From the NCBI GenBank assembly GCA_905612435.1, contig CAJQRZ010000017.1, forward strand, positions 1 through 36,231: DNA of 36,231 nucleotides, in the 5' to 3' direction. Origin of the DNA: an uncultured Candidatus Pelagibacter sp. (lineage in GTDB: Bacteria > Pseudomonadota > Alphaproteobacteria > Pelagibacterales > Pelagibacteraceae). Below, one piece after another: positions 25,501 to 35,436 of this stretch (its first letter is position 1; the number at the start of each line of letters is the position of its first letter). Position numbers and translations under genes: made by a program. The notes under the pieces are model-generated. The model was given only the letters and a program-made list of their open reading frames with translations. It ran no database searches and was not told the origin of the DNA.

Positions 25501-28500
25501 TTATATATCTTGAAGGGCTGTTATTGTAATTTCTTTTGTTTTTAAAGATCTGATACCTTCCATACAGGCCTGAGCAGTTGACATATTTGTACAATATGGA
25601 ACTTTATTTACTAGTGTTGCTCTTCTTAAGGCAATAGCATCATTAAGACGATGTTCACTATTTCCACCACCTGTATTAATCACTAAAGCAATTTTTTTAG
25701 AATTTAATACATCAACGATATGAGGTGATCCCCCACTGAGTTTATTTATTTTTTGACATTTGATTCCATGTTTATGAATATAGTCTGCTGTTCCACTGGT
25801 AGCACACAATGTAAAGTTTAATTTTAATAGTTGTTTTGCTAGGTCCACACCTTCATTTTTGTGACTATCTTTTAAAGAAATAAATGCCAAACCCTTTGTT
25901 GGTAAAGAGTTTGATGCAGCAATTTGGCTTTTGGCATAAGCCATACCAAAGTCTTTATCAAATCCCATAACTTCACCTGTTGATTTCATTTCTGGACCCA
26001 ACAAAACATCACTTTTTGAAAATTTATTAAAAGGAAACACAGCTTCTTTAACTGCAAACATATTTTTAGTTTTACTCTTTAAATTAAAATTAGATAATTT
26101 TTCTCCAGTCATCACTCTGGATGCAATTTTTGCAAGTGGAATACCTTTAGCTTTTGATACAAAAGGAACCGTTCTGCTAGCTCTTGGATTTACTTCGATT
26201 ACATAAATTTCATCATTTTTAATAGCAAATTGAATGTTCATAAAACCTTTTATATTTAATGCTAAAGCTAATTTTTTTGTTTGAATTTCTATTTCTGTTA
26301 TTAAATTTTTCTTAATTGAGATTGGGGGCAAACAACAAGCAGAGTCACCCGAGTGGATACCGGCTTCTTCAATGTGCTGCATTACCCCTGCAATAAATAC
26401 TTCTTTGCCATCAGATATTGCATCAACATCAACTTCCATGGCATGACTAATAAACTTATCAATTAATATTGGATTTTCTTCTGCAGCCTTAAATGCTTCT
26501 TTTACAAAATTCTTTAGCTGACTTTTTTCATGGACAATTTCCATCGCTCTTCCACCCAAAACATAAGAAGGCCTAACCATTAAGGGTAGTCCAATTTTTT
26601 CAGCAATTTGAAAGGCTTGTTTGTATGTTTTAGCTATACCACTTTCTGCTTGTTTTAATTTTAATCTATCTAGTAATTTTCTAAACCTATCTCTATTTTC
26701 AGCTAAATCTATCGATGTATATTGAGTTCCTAAAATTGGAAGTTTGTTATCATCTAAAAATTTTGCAAGTCTTATTGGCGTTTGTCCACCAAACTGGGTA
26801 ATAATTCCCACAAGGTTTCCTTTTTTCTGTTCTTTTTTAATAATATTGTAAACATACTCTTCTTTAAGAGGCTCAAAGTAGAGTCTATCACTAGTATCAT
26901 AATCTGTTGAAACCGTTTCTGGATTGCAGTTAATCATTATAGTTTCAAAACCAGCATCTTTAAGGGAATAACTTGCTTGACAACAACAGTAATCAAATTC
27001 AATTCCTTGTCCAATACGATTAGGGCCACCGCCTAAAATTATAATTTTTTTCTTAGAAGAGGGGGCTGCTTCACATTCTGAGTTTAAAGCATAATTTCTT
27101 TGATATGTTGAATACATATAAGGAGTAAAAGACTTAAATTCTGCCGCACATGTATCCACTTTTTTATAAACTGGTAATACTTTTAGAGCACTTCTTTTTT
27201 TTCTAACAATTTTTTCAGATATTTTAGTGATTTCAGATAGTTTTTTATCAGAAAAACCTATTGATTTAATTCTGTTAAATTCATTGTAGTCTTTAGGTAG
27301 GCCTTTTTTTTGTATTTGATTTTCTGTATCAATAATTTCTTTTATTTGTTCCAAGAACCAATTATCTATTTTAGATAAGTTGTGTATTCTTTTAATATTA
27401 ATTTTTTTTCTAAAAGCTTCAGCAACTAATAAAATTTTATTGGGAATATTTTTCTTTAATTCTTTTTCTATTTCTTTCTTATTAAGCAAAAATATTTTAT
27501 CTAAGCCTGAAAAACCGACTTCAAGAGAAACTAGTGCTTTTTGAAGAGATTCTTTGAAGTTTCTACCAATTGCCATAGCTTCACCAACAGATTTCATTGA
27601 AGTTCCTAAAATTGCCTCTGATGTAGAAAATTTTTCAAAGGTAAATCTTGGAATTTTTGTAACCACATAATCAATGCTTGGCTCAAAAGAAGCAGGAGTT
27701 GTTTTAGTAATTTCATTTTTTAATTCATCCAGCGTATAACCAACAGCAAGTTTTGCTGCAACTTTTGCAATTGGAAAACCAGTTGCCTTAGATGCAAGAG
27801 CTGAAGATCTAGAAACTCTTGGATTCATTTCAATTATGACCATTCTTCCATCTTTTGGATTGATTGCAAACTGAACATTAGATCCACCTGTTTCTACTCC
27901 AATTTTTCTAAGACAAGCGATCGATGCATTTCTCATAACTTGATATTCTTTATCAGTAAGTGTTAGGGCAGGAGCTACAGTCACAGAGTCACCTGTGTGA
28001 ATTCCCATTGGGTCAACATTTTCTATTGAACATATAATTATGCAGTTATCTTTTTTGTCTCTGATAACTTCCATTTCAAATTCTTTCCAGCCCTCAAGGC
28101 ACTCTTCTATTAAAATTTGACTTACAGGAGATTCGTGGAGACCCTCTTTCACTATTTTAAGATACTCTTTTTGAGTTTTAGCAATACCTCCACCCAATCC
28201 ACCCAATGTAAAAGCTGGTCTAATTATTACAGGTAATCCAATTTGTTTAAGAGCTTTAGCAGCATTCTTGATATGATTAACAGCTATAGATTTTGGCAAG
28301 TCCAAACCAATATCCAGCATATTTTTTCTAAACTTTTTTCTATCTTCTGCATTTGAGATGGCTTTAGAATTTGCACCGATAAGTTCAATTTTATATTTTT
28401 TTAAGATTCCTTTTTTTTCTGCTTCCATAGCTAAATTCAAAGCAGTTTGACCACCCATTGTTGGCAGAATTGCATCTGGTTTTTCTTTTTTAAGGATTTT

Positions 28501-28725
28501 TTCTAAAACTTCTAAAGTAATAGGCTCAATATAAGTTTTGTGTGCAACACCAGGGTCAGTCATGATAGTTGCAGGATTAGAATTAATTAAAATAACTTTA
28601 TAACCCTCATCTTTTAAGGCTTTACAGGCTTGTGTACCTGAATAATCAAACTCACATGCTTGACCAATTATTATTGGTCCGGCACCAACGATTAATATAG
28701 TTTTAAGATCTTTTCTTTTTGGCAT
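25501..28725 (-). CDS. carB: Carbamoyl-phosphate synthase large subunit
   Basis: CarB uses ammonia delivered by CarA, bicarbonate and two ATP to make carbamoyl phosphate for pyrimidines and arginine. The 1074-residue protein shows the duplicated synthetase layout. Each half opens with a preATP-grasp segment ([19 protein letters not shown] and [19 protein letters not shown]), has an ATP-grasp domain (with [18 protein letters not shown] and [18 protein letters not shown]), and there is an oligomerisation region between. An MGS-like allosteric domain (about 930-1074) carries the GTADYI and NTGGG segments. It overlaps carA by 23 bases, so they are coupled. Length and motifs are canonical. Confidence 0.98.
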   Translation of the reverse strand: MPKRKDLKTILIVGAGPIIIGQACEFDYSGTQACKALKDEGYKVILINSNPATIMTDPGVAHKTYIEPITLEVLEKILKKEKPDAILPTMGGQTALNLAMEAEKKGILKKYKIELIGANSKAISNAEDRKKFRKNMLDIGLDLPKSIAVNHIKNAAKALKQIGLPVIIRPAFTLGGLGGGIAKTQKEYLKIVKEGLHESPVSQILIEECLEGWKEFEMEVIRDKKDNCIIICSIENVDPMGIHTGDSVTVAPALTLTDKEYQVMRNASIACLRKIGVETGGSNVQFAINPKDGRMVIIEMNPRVSRSSALASKATGFPIAKVAAKLAVGYTLDELKNEITKTTPASFEPSIDYVVTKIPRFTFEKFSTSEAILGTSMKSVGEAMAIGRNFKESLQKALVSLEVGFSGLDKIFLLNKKEIEKELKKNIPNKILLVAEAFRKKINIKRIHNLSKIDNWFLEQIKEIIDTENQIQKKGLPKDYNEFNRIKSIGFSDKKLSEITKISEKIVRKKRSALKVLPVYKKVDTCAAEFKSFTPYMYSTYQRNYALNSECEAAPSSKKKIIILGGGPNRIGQGIEFDYCCCQASYSLKDAGFETIMINCNPETVSTDYDTSDRLYFEPLKEEYVYNIIKKEQKKGNLVGIITQFGGQTPIRLAKFLDDNKLPILGTQYTSIDLAENRDRFRKLLDRLKLKQAESGIAKTYKQAFQIAEKIGLPLMVRPSYVLGGRAMEIVHEKSQLKNFVKEAFKAAEENPILIDKFISHAMEVDVDAISDGKEVFIAGVMQHIEEAGIHSGDSACCLPPISIKKNLITEIEIQTKKLALALNIKGFMNIQFAIKNDEIYVIEVNPRASRTVPFVSKAKGIPLAKIASRVMTGEKLSNFNLKSKTKNMFAVKEAVFPFNKFSKSDVLLGPEMKSTGEVMGFDKDFGMAYAKSQIAASNSLPTKGLAFISLKDSHKNEGVDLAKQLLKLNFTLCATSGTADYIHKHGIKCQKINKLSGGSPHIVDVLNSKKIALVINTGGGNSEHRLNDAIALRRATLVNKVPYCTNMSTAQACMEGIRSLKTKEITITALQDI

Positions 28726-29899
28726 TTTTTTCCATGTTTTTAATAAATTCTTTAAATAAATAGACGCTGTCTTGCGGTCCTGGATTTGATTCAGGGTGAT
28801 ACTGTACTGAAAAAATAGGTTTATTTTTTAATTTAATTCCCTCAATGCAATCATCAAATAAAGATTTGTGAGTTACTGAAATATTTTTTGGTAAAGTTTC
28901 TCTTATAATTTCAAAACCATGATTTTGACTTGTAATTTCAACATTATCTTTAATTAAGTTTTTAACTGGGTGATTAGCTCCTCGATGACCCAGTTTCATT
29001 TTTTTAGTTTTTGCACCGAGAGTTAAAGCAAGTATTTGATGACCAAGACAAATACCAAAAATAGGTAAAGTATTTTTAATTAATTCTTTAATAATTTTTA
29101 TTGCATATTTTCCTGTTGCAGCAGGATCTCCAGGGCCATTAGATAAAAAAATACCATTGGGTTTTAATTTTAGTATTTCTTTTGCGTTAGTTTTGCATGA
29201 GACAATGGTTACTTTGCATTTAAAGTCTGAAAAATATCTTAAGATATTTTTTTTAATTCCATAATCAATAGCCACAACATGCAAAGAGTTGCTCTTATTC
29301 TTTAAATAACCAGTTTCTTTTTTCCAAGTTTTAAATCCTGACCAAATATAGTTTTTCTTAGTGGTAACTTTTTCAGCTAAATCTAAATTTTTTAATCCAC
29401 TCCATTTGATTGTAGTATTGACAAGTTTACCAATATTAAATTTACCAGCTTTAGAAAAAGAAATAGTACCTTTTGGTGCCCCTTTATCTCTAATAAAGTT
29501 AGTTAAACTTCTGGTATCCAGTCCAGTAATTCCCACTATCTTATTTTTTTTTAACCAAAAATCTAAATTAGTCAAAGATCTATAGTTTGAAGGGCTTGTT
29601 ATTTCAGAATTAAATATCACACCTTTTGTCCAAATTTTATCAGACTCAAGATCTTCTTTATTTGTTCCAACATTACCAATATGAGGAAAAGTAAAATTAA
29701 TTATTTGTTCTGCATAAGAAGGATCTGAAATAATTTCTTGGTATCCAGTTAGTGAAGTATTGAAACAAACTTCTCCCGTAGCAGTTCCTTGGTATCCAAT
29801 TCCAGTGCCTCTAAATACTACTTTATTTTCGAGAACTAAAACGCCTGAGTGAATCTGAGAGATTTTGTGTGAGCTAATTTTTTTTGCTTTTTTGATCAA
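28703..29899 (-). CDS. carA: Carbamoyl-phosphate synthase small subunit (glutamine amidotransferase)
   Basis: CarA hydrolyses glutamine and channels ammonia to CarB. The 398-residue protein has the N-terminal CPSase_sm_chain domain (about 18-150, with [17 protein letters not shown] and [14 protein letters not shown]) and a class I amidotransferase domain with nucleophile C284 in FGICLGHQ and H368/E370 in VQYHPE. No ATG is available in frame; the start is TTG at 29899-29897, since an upstream ATG at 29910-29908 is in another frame and meets a stop after four codons. The CarA-type N-terminus begins close to this TTG. A 12-base palindrome lies just upstream. CarB follows with a 23-base overlap. 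Confidence 0.97.
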   Translation of the reverse strand: MIKKAKKISSHKISQIHSGVLVLENKVVFRGTGIGYQGTATGEVCFNTSLTGYQEIISDPSYAEQIINFTFPHIGNVGTNKEDLESDKIWTKGVIFNSEITSPSNYRSLTNLDFWLKKNKIVGITGLDTRSLTNFIRDKGAPKGTISFSKAGKFNIGKLVNTTIKWSGLKNLDLAEKVTTKKNYIWSGFKTWKKETGYLKNKSNSLHVVAIDYGIKKNILRYFSDFKCKVTIVSCKTNAKEILKLKPNGIFLSNGPGDPAATGKYAIKIIKELIKNTLPIFGICLGHQILALTLGAKTKKMKLGHRGANHPVKNLIKDNVEITSQNHGFEIIRETLPKNISVTHKSLFDDCIEGIKLKNKPIFSVQYHPESNPGPQDSVYLFKEFIKNMEKNAKKKRS

Positions 29900-29903
29900 T
29901 TAC

Positions 29904-29915
29904 AACTCATGAGTT
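29904..29915 (-). promoter_or_regulatory. Perfect 12-base palindrome upstream of the carA start
   Basis: AACTCATGAGTT reads the same on both strands and ends 5 bases before the TTG start of carA. It contains the ATG of a four-codon mini-ORF (Met-Ser-Cys-Asn-stop) whose TGA overlaps the carA TTG as TTGA. It could be an operator for a dimeric regulator or a translational coupling device; neither is shown by sequence alone. Confidence 0.35.
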
Positions 29916-30024
29916 AAAGGTTAATACAATAAAAGCTTATTTATCGCAACAGAGATGTATTATAAAATTAAAAAAAATTTTTCTTTTGAAGAATTTTCTG
30001 TTTGAAGTAGATTGAAAAATAATT
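29916..30024. promoter_or_regulatory. Divergent intergenic region carA / YqeY
   Basis: This spacer must serve carA on the minus strand and the YqeY-dnaG-rpoD unit on the plus strand. On the minus strand there is TATAAT with a T/A-rich upstream stretch (29969-29974), and also TTGCGA about 17 bases before TATTAA, both weak candidates for carA. I see no well-matched promoter for the plus strand and no conserved leader structure. Confidence 0.3.
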
Positions 30025-30486
30025 ATGTCATTGAAAGAAACAATAGAAACTAACTATAAAAATTCTCTTAAATCCAAAAATAAGATGGAGATATCAACCT
30101 ACAGGTTAATCTTATCTTCAATTAAAGACCTAGATATTGCTAACAGACCGGGTCCAGATAAAAAAGAAACTGATGATGGCGATATTAAGAAGCTTTTAAA
30201 AAAAATGATTAAGCAAAGAACCGAATCAATTGAGATATATACAAAAAATAATAGACAAGATTTATTAGAAGTAGAGCAAAAGGAGTTTGATCTACTATCA
30301 ACTTTTTTACCTCAGCAATTAAACGAAGAAGAAACTAAAAAAATTTGTGCAGAAACAATAAGTAAATTAGGGGCCGAATCTATTAAAGATATGGGCAAAG
30401 TTATGGGTGAATTAAAAAAACAATATCCCGATAATTTAGATTTTGCTAAAGTTGGCCCAATACTTAAAGAGTTATTAAATAAATAA
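30025..30486 (+). CDS. GatB/YqeY domain-containing protein
   Basis: A 153-residue stand-alone YqeY protein, related to the tRNA-binding tail of the amidotransferase subunit GatB. Typical segments are the N-terminal helices with KSKNKMEISTYRLILSSIKD, the KLLKKMIKQRTESIEIYTKNNRQDLLEVEQKE stretch, LSTFLPQQLNEEE, and the C-terminal GAESIKDMGKVMGELKKQYP. The molecular role of free YqeY is not established, although association with tRNA has been suggested from homology. It sits directly upstream of dnaG with a TAATG stop/start overlap, part of the macromolecular-synthesis gene order (here YqeY-dnaG-rpoD, without rpsU). Confidence 0.93.
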   Translation: MSLKETIETNYKNSLKSKNKMEISTYRLILSSIKDLDIANRPGPDKKETDDGDIKKLLKKMIKQRTESIEIYTKNNRQDLLEVEQKEFDLLSTFLPQQLNEEETKKICAETISKLGAESIKDMGKVMGELKKQYPDNLDFAKVGPILKELLNK

Positions 30487-32261
30487 TGAAATATCCAAAA
30501 GAGTATTTAGACGAAATTAAAACTCGTTTAAAGGTTTCGACAGTAGTATCTAAAGTTGTTAGCTTAAAAAAAAGAGGTAAAGAATTTATTGGCCTATCTC
30601 CGTTTAAAACAGAAAAGACTCCATCATTTACTGTGAATGATGAAAAAGAATTTTATCATTGCTTTGCAACATCTGAGCATGGAAATATTTTTGATTTTGT
30701 AATAAAAACTCAAAATTTAAAATTTGGTGAGGCTGTTAAATCTTTAGCAAATTTAGCGGGAATGAGACCGTATACATTTTCAAAACAAGACGAGGTAAGA
30801 GAAAAGAATTGGCAAGAGTATTGTTCAATTTATAATCAATATATTAAGTTTTATCATGTCGAAATACTAAAGAATGAAAGCTTAACAATTGCAAGAGACT
30901 ATTTGAAAAAAAGGAATCTTACAAAAAATGAAGTTAAGAAATTTAAAATTGGTTTTGTAGAAAGAAATTCAAATTTCTATGAAAAATTAAAAGATGAATT
31001 TAATGAGAAAATTTTAATTGAAAGTGGACTTTTTTATTTAGACGAAAAGAAAAATACTTATGTGGAAAGATTTAGAGATAGAATTATTTTCCCAATTAAT
31101 AATATTTCAGGCCAACCTATAGGATTAGGTGGAAGAACAATTAAAGAAAATAATTATTTAGCTAAATACATTAATTCTCCTGAAACACCTTTTTTTAAAA
31201 AAGGTTCAAATTTATATAACTTAGATTTAGCTAGAAAATTGTCTAATAAGATTGATCATGTTTATCTTGTTGAAGGCTACATGGATGTTGTTGGCTTGAG
31301 TAAAATTGGAATTGAAAATGTAGTAGCAAATTTAGGAACCTCATTAACAGATAAACAAATTTTAATTTTAAATCAATTTTTTGAGGATATAATTATCTGT
31401 TTTGATGGTGATGAAAGTGGATATAAAGCTGCTTTAAGAGCAGCAGAAAATTCAATTAAAGAACTTCAACCTGAAAAACAAATTTCATTTCTTTTTCTAC
31501 CAGATGGTGAAGACCCTGATAGTTATGTAAATAAAAATGGTAAAGTAAATTTTATTGATTTTACTAAACAAAGTAAAATTTCAATTCATCAATTTATATT
31601 TAATCACTATAAAAAACAAACAGATAACAACCCATCGTCAATGGCAATTTTTGAAAAAAAATTGAGAGCTATTGCTAAAAGTATTAAAGATGATTTTATT
31701 AAAAAATATGTTTTGGAGTACTTTTTAGAAAAAATTTCATCATTAACTCCTCACTCTAATATGGGTAAAAAACACTTTTATAGCAAAAAAATTAAATCAT
31801 TACAATCTACTCAAAAACATTTTAATGAAAGTAAATCATTAAGTGGTGTAGAACTTAAAGAATTTTCTTTACTATATTTGATAATGAATAACTTAGAGAT
31901 ATTTCAAGATAATATTTATTTAATTGAAAACATAAAATTATTTAGTAGTGAAAATAAATTAATTTTTGAGGCAGTTCTATCAAAATTAAAGAGTAAAGAA
32001 AAATTTACAATAGAAGAAATTGCAATTGACCCTCAGTTAGTTGATAAGATTAATAAATTCGCTTCAATCAAACATATTTTGAACAATAACCAAAATGATC
32101 AAGAAAAGATGTTTGGATTATTAGAAGAAATTTCTAGAGATCTTAAAAATTACGATTTAGAGTTCAGAATAGAAGAGTTAGAATCAAAATTCTCTAAAGA
32201 TTTAAGCGAAAGTACTTTTAATGAAATAAGAGAGCTAAAAAAACAAAAAAACATCAATTAA
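30486..32261 (+). CDS. dnaG: DNA primase
   Basis: DnaG makes RNA primers for replication. The 591-residue protein has an N-terminal CHC2-like domain, the catalytic core with the TOPRIM acidic motifs VYLVEGYMDVVGLSK (about 258-272) and IICFDGDESGYKAA, and a C-terminal helicase-interaction region that is diverged. The zinc-binding site is degraded: where bacterial primases have CPFH...CFGC, this one has S38-P-F-K41 and C59-F-A-T62, so three of the four metal ligands are replaced. The surrounding residues EKTPSF and HGNIFDF are kept. The gene overlaps YqeY by one base and is followed 66 bases later by rpoD. Confidence 0.96.
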   Translation: MKYPKEYLDEIKTRLKVSTVVSKVVSLKKRGKEFIGLSPFKTEKTPSFTVNDEKEFYHCFATSEHGNIFDFVIKTQNLKFGEAVKSLANLAGMRPYTFSKQDEVREKNWQEYCSIYNQYIKFYHVEILKNESLTIARDYLKKRNLTKNEVKKFKIGFVERNSNFYEKLKDEFNEKILIESGLFYLDEKKNTYVERFRDRIIFPINNISGQPIGLGGRTIKENNYLAKYINSPETPFFKKGSNLYNLDLARKLSNKIDHVYLVEGYMDVVGLSKIGIENVVANLGTSLTDKQILILNQFFEDIIICFDGDESGYKAALRAAENSIKELQPEKQISFLFLPDGEDPDSYVNKNGKVNFIDFTKQSKISIHQFIFNHYKKQTDNNPSSMAIFEKKLRAIAKSIKDDFIKKYVLEYFLEKISSLTPHSNMGKKHFYSKKIKSLQSTQKHFNESKSLSGVELKEFSLLYLIMNNLEIFQDNIYLIENIKLFSSENKLIFEAVLSKLKSKEKFTIEEIAIDPQLVDKINKFASIKHILNNNQNDQEKMFGLLEEISRDLKNYDLEFRIEELESKFSKDLSESTFNEIRELKKQKNIN

Positions 32262-32267
32262 AACCAC

Positions 32268-32289
32268 AAAAAAATACATGGATTTTTTT
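32268..32289 (+). other. A/T-only hairpin between dnaG and rpoD
   Basis: AAAAAAAT (32268-32275) and ATTTTTTT (32282-32289) can pair over 8 bases around the loop ACATGG, just after the dnaG stop. All pairs are A-T, so stability is low and chance is a fair explanation. It could slow polymerase and reduce read-through into rpoD. Confidence 0.2.
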
Positions 32290-32327
32290 AAAATTGGGCT
32301 TATATAGGTCATCTCAAATATACTATT

Positions 32328-34157
32328 GTGGAAAGAATAATTACCAAATCATTTGCCAGACTTATGGGTCGAGGGACCCATAGAGGATTTATAACTTTTG
32401 AAGAGCTTAATAAATCTTTAGGCAAAAGAAATCTTTCTAATGAAAATCTAGAACAGGCCTTTCTTCATATACTTGATGAAAAAGTAATATTAGTAGAAAA
32501 AAAATCAGATTTTAAAGTTTTAAGAAAAAAAGATAACCCATCAAAAGAAGAGGGAAAATCTATTGAGAAAAGCGATGATCCAATAAGAATGTATCTTAGA
32601 GAAATGGGTGGTGTTGAATTACTGTCCAGAGAAGGTGAAATTGCTATTGCTAAGAGAATAGAAGCTGGCAAAGATGTAATGCTTAATGCTTTGTCTAGAA
32701 GTCCAATTACTGCAGAACAATTATTTGACTGGAATATAAAGCTTCAAAATAATGAAATTTTAGTTAGAGAAATTATAGATATAGACACCAATTATATGGA
32801 AGATGAGAACACCGGACAAAGTGCAAAACAAAAGAATTCAGATGATGGAACAAAAGATAAAACTGAAGACAATGAAAATTCTGAGGATGAATTTAATCCC
32901 ACGCTTGCAGCAATGGAAAATGAAATTAAGCCGAAAGTTCTAGAAACGATAAACATTTTAACAAGAGATTATAATAAATTAATTAAATATCAAAAAGAAA
33001 AATTAAATTGTATTTTAAATTCTATAACTTTTTCTAGTTCTAAAGAAAAAAGTTATCAAAAAATAGTTAATGAAATTTTAGAAAATATTAAGTCACTTCA
33101 ATTGTCACCTTCAGTTTTAGAGGCACTTGTTCAAAGACATTATGTTGAAAACAAAAAAATAGTTTCACTTGAAGGAAATTTATTAAGATCAGCAATGGAT
33201 CAAAATATTTCAAGAAATGAATTTATTAAATTTTATGTTGGAAATGAAATTAATCCTAATTTAAAAAAATTTTTAGATACAAATCTTGTATGGAAAAATT
33301 TCTTTCAAAAAAATAAAGAAGATTTTAAAAATATAAGAGAGAGATTAATAGAGATTAGTCATAAACTGCAAATTTCAGTAACAGATTTTAAAAAACTTGT
33401 AAGCAGAATACAAAAAGGTGAAAAAGAATCAAGAATAGCAAAAAAAGAAATGGTTGAAGCTAATTTAAGATTAGTAATATCAATAGCTAAAAAATACACC
33501 AATAGAGGGTTACAATTTTTAGATCTTATTCAAGAGGGAAATATTGGTTTAATGAAAGCTGTAGATAAATTTGAATATAGAAGAGGATATAAATTTTCAA
33601 CATATGCCACATGGTGGATTAGACAAGCCATAACAAGATCAATAGCTGATCAAGCAAGAACAATAAGAATACCTGTGCATATGATTGAAACGATAAATAA
33701 AATTGTTAGAACTCAAAGATTAATATTAAGTGAGTTTGGAAGAGAGGCTACCCCTGAAGAGCTTTCAAAAAAATTAAGAATGCCATTAGAGAAAGTAAGA
33801 AAAGTTTTAAAAATTTCTAAGGAGCCAGTCTCTTTAGAAAAACCAGTTGGTGACGAAGAAGACTCGAGTTTGGGAGACTTTATAGAAGATACAAAAGCTC
33901 TTGCACCATTAGAGCAAGCCATTAAATCAAACTTAAGTGAAGCAACTACTAAAATACTATCAACTTTAACACCACGTGAGGAAAGAGTTTTAAGAATGAG
34001 GTTTGGTGTCGGAATGAATACAGATCACACTTTAGAAGAGGTAGGTTTACAATTTTCTGTAACTAGGGAAAGAATTAGACAAATTGAAGCAAAAGCTTTG
34101 AGAAAATTAAAACATCCTAGTAGATCAAAACAATTAAAAAGTTTTCTCGAAAGTTAA
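32328..34157 (+). CDS. rpoD: RNA polymerase primary sigma factor RpoD (sigma-70)
   Basis: The 609-residue housekeeping sigma factor. Region 1.1 is present ([18 protein letters not shown], about 15-32), then region 1.2 ([22 protein letters not shown]), an acidic non-conserved region, and region 2 for -10 recognition and melting ([40 protein letters not shown]). Regions 3 and 4 follow, the latter with the -35-binding helix-turn-helix [27 protein letters not shown]. The start is GTG at 32328; an in-frame stop at 32289-32291 excludes a much longer N-terminus, and length is close to the E. coli protein. It is probably co-transcribed with dnaG. Confidence 0.97.
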   Translation: MERIITKSFARLMGRGTHRGFITFEELNKSLGKRNLSNENLEQAFLHILDEKVILVEKKSDFKVLRKKDNPSKEEGKSIEKSDDPIRMYLREMGGVELLSREGEIAIAKRIEAGKDVMLNALSRSPITAEQLFDWNIKLQNNEILVREIIDIDTNYMEDENTGQSAKQKNSDDGTKDKTEDNENSEDEFNPTLAAMENEIKPKVLETINILTRDYNKLIKYQKEKLNCILNSITFSSSKEKSYQKIVNEILENIKSLQLSPSVLEALVQRHYVENKKIVSLEGNLLRSAMDQNISRNEFIKFYVGNEINPNLKKFLDTNLVWKNFFQKNKEDFKNIRERLIEISHKLQISVTDFKKLVSRIQKGEKESRIAKKEMVEANLRLVISIAKKYTNRGLQFLDLIQEGNIGLMKAVDKFEYRRGYKFSTYATWWIRQAITRSIADQARTIRIPVHMIETINKIVRTQRLILSEFGREATPEELSKKLRMPLEKVRKVLKISKEPVSLEKPVGDEEDSSLGDFIEDTKALAPLEQAIKSNLSEATTKILSTLTPREERVLRMRFGVGMNTDHTLEEVGLQFSVTRERIRQIEAKALRKLKHPSRSKQLKSFLES

Positions 34158-34187
34158 TTGCTCTTTGATTACACAATTTGTAAAACT

Positions 34188-35423
34188 ATGAATGTTAAAA
34201 ATATAGCTAACAAGTATTTTTTTATTTTATTTTCGATACTACCAATTTCTATCATTGTTGGTCCAATGATTTCATTAGCTAATGTATTAATTATAGCCCT
34301 ATCTTTCTTAATTTATGTCACATTTATCAATGAATGGAGTTGGATTATGGATAAAAAAATACAGCTACTATTTATTATATATCTTTATCTTATTTTTAAT
34401 ACATTTATTGCGCAAGAGTTTTCAAATAGCGTTAATAGAAATTTTGGATTTATAAGGTTTATTCTTTTTTTTGCTGCATTTAATTATTTTTTTTTCAATT
34501 ATAAAAATTTTTATAAAATTTTTATAATATGGACAATTGTAATTTTAGTTGTGGTTCTAGATATGTATTATGAGTCTATTACTGGCAGTAATATTCTTGG
34601 GTTTGGTCATAACGATAGAATTTACAGCTTTTTTAATAAACCTATAGCTGGAAGTTTTATGTTGAGTTTTTATCTTTTAATAAGTGGTTTTTTATATGAA
34701 TTTTTCAAAGATAAAAACTATTCAAGTAATTATTTAATTGTTATTACTTCAATAATTTTTTTATTATCTATTTTGATTACTGGAGAAAGATCCAATACAA
34801 TAAAAGCATTTTTAGGTTTTGTAATTTTTTATGCCTTTATAAAAAATTTTTCTTTTAAGCAAAAAGTTACTTCATTAATAGTTATCTTATTATTAACTTC
34901 AATTATATTTGTAAATTCAAATTTTCTTAAAATGAGGTATATTGGTCAATTGTTTATTCACTTTCAAACAAAGGATCAAATTATAGATTATTATAATAAT
35001 AGTACGTACTTTAATCTTTATCGTTCAGGAATTGAAGTTTTAAAAAAATATCCATATTTTGGAGCAGGTAATAAAAATTACGGTTTTGAAACTTGTTGGG
35101 ACAAAGAAATTTATAACCCAAACTATCATTGCAATAGTCATCCTCATCAAATTTATTTTGAGTTTTTGTCAGAGCATGGAATATTAGGAGCAATCCTTAT
35201 TTTATTCATATTTTTCAAATTATTTTTTGATTTATTAAGAAAGATAAATATTGAAAAAAATAAAATACAGTTTGCTAGTTTTATATATATTTTAATTGTC
35301 TTTATCCCATTATTGCCAGGTGGTGCATTTTTTAGTGATAGTCTATTAACACTATTTTTTATAAATTTTTCTTTATTATTTTGTGTTGATAGAAGTTCTA
35401 ATATTTTTTTTAATAAACCATAA
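34188..35423 (+). CDS. O-antigen ligase / polymerase-like membrane protein (Wzy/WaaL family)
   Basis: A 411-residue polytopic membrane protein with about ten hydrophobic spans and a large periplasmic loop (about residues 250-335). The Wzy_C-type signature appears at the end of the loop: PHQIYFEFLSEHGILGAIL, preceded by KYPYFGAGNKNYG, the 'P..G.G...f' segment typical of O-antigen ligases. Such proteins join or polymerise undecaprenyl-linked glycans at the periplasmic face. I chose the ATG at 34188; a TTG at 34158, directly after the rpoD stop, would add ten residues that look unlike a membrane N-terminus. Ligase and polymerase cannot be told apart by sequence here. Confidence 0.85.
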   Translation: MNVKNIANKYFFILFSILPISIIVGPMISLANVLIIALSFLIYVTFINEWSWIMDKKIQLLFIIYLYLIFNTFIAQEFSNSVNRNFGFIRFILFFAAFNYFFFNYKNFYKIFIIWTIVILVVVLDMYYESITGSNILGFGHNDRIYSFFNKPIAGSFMLSFYLLISGFLYEFFKDKNYSSNYLIVITSIIFLLSILITGERSNTIKAFLGFVIFYAFIKNFSFKQKVTSLIVILLLTSIIFVNSNFLKMRYIGQLFIHFQTKDQIIDYYNNSTYFNLYRSGIEVLKKYPYFGAGNKNYGFETCWDKEIYNPNYHCNSHPHQIYFEFLSEHGILGAILILFIFFKLFFDLLRKINIEKNKIQFASFIYILIVFIPLLPGGAFFSDSLLTLFFINFSLLFCVDRSSNIFFNKP

Positions 35424-35436
35424 TTATTTTTTAGAT

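Noticed and set aside
32319-32324. TATACT as a -10 element for an rpoD promoter
   Set aside because: It would place the transcription start at or after the GTG initiation codon, and no good -35 lies at the right distance.
34158-34187. TTG start for the O-antigen ligase-like gene directly after the rpoD stop
   Set aside because: The ten added residues lack any ribosome-binding support and do not look like the start of a membrane protein; ATG at 34188 is preferred.
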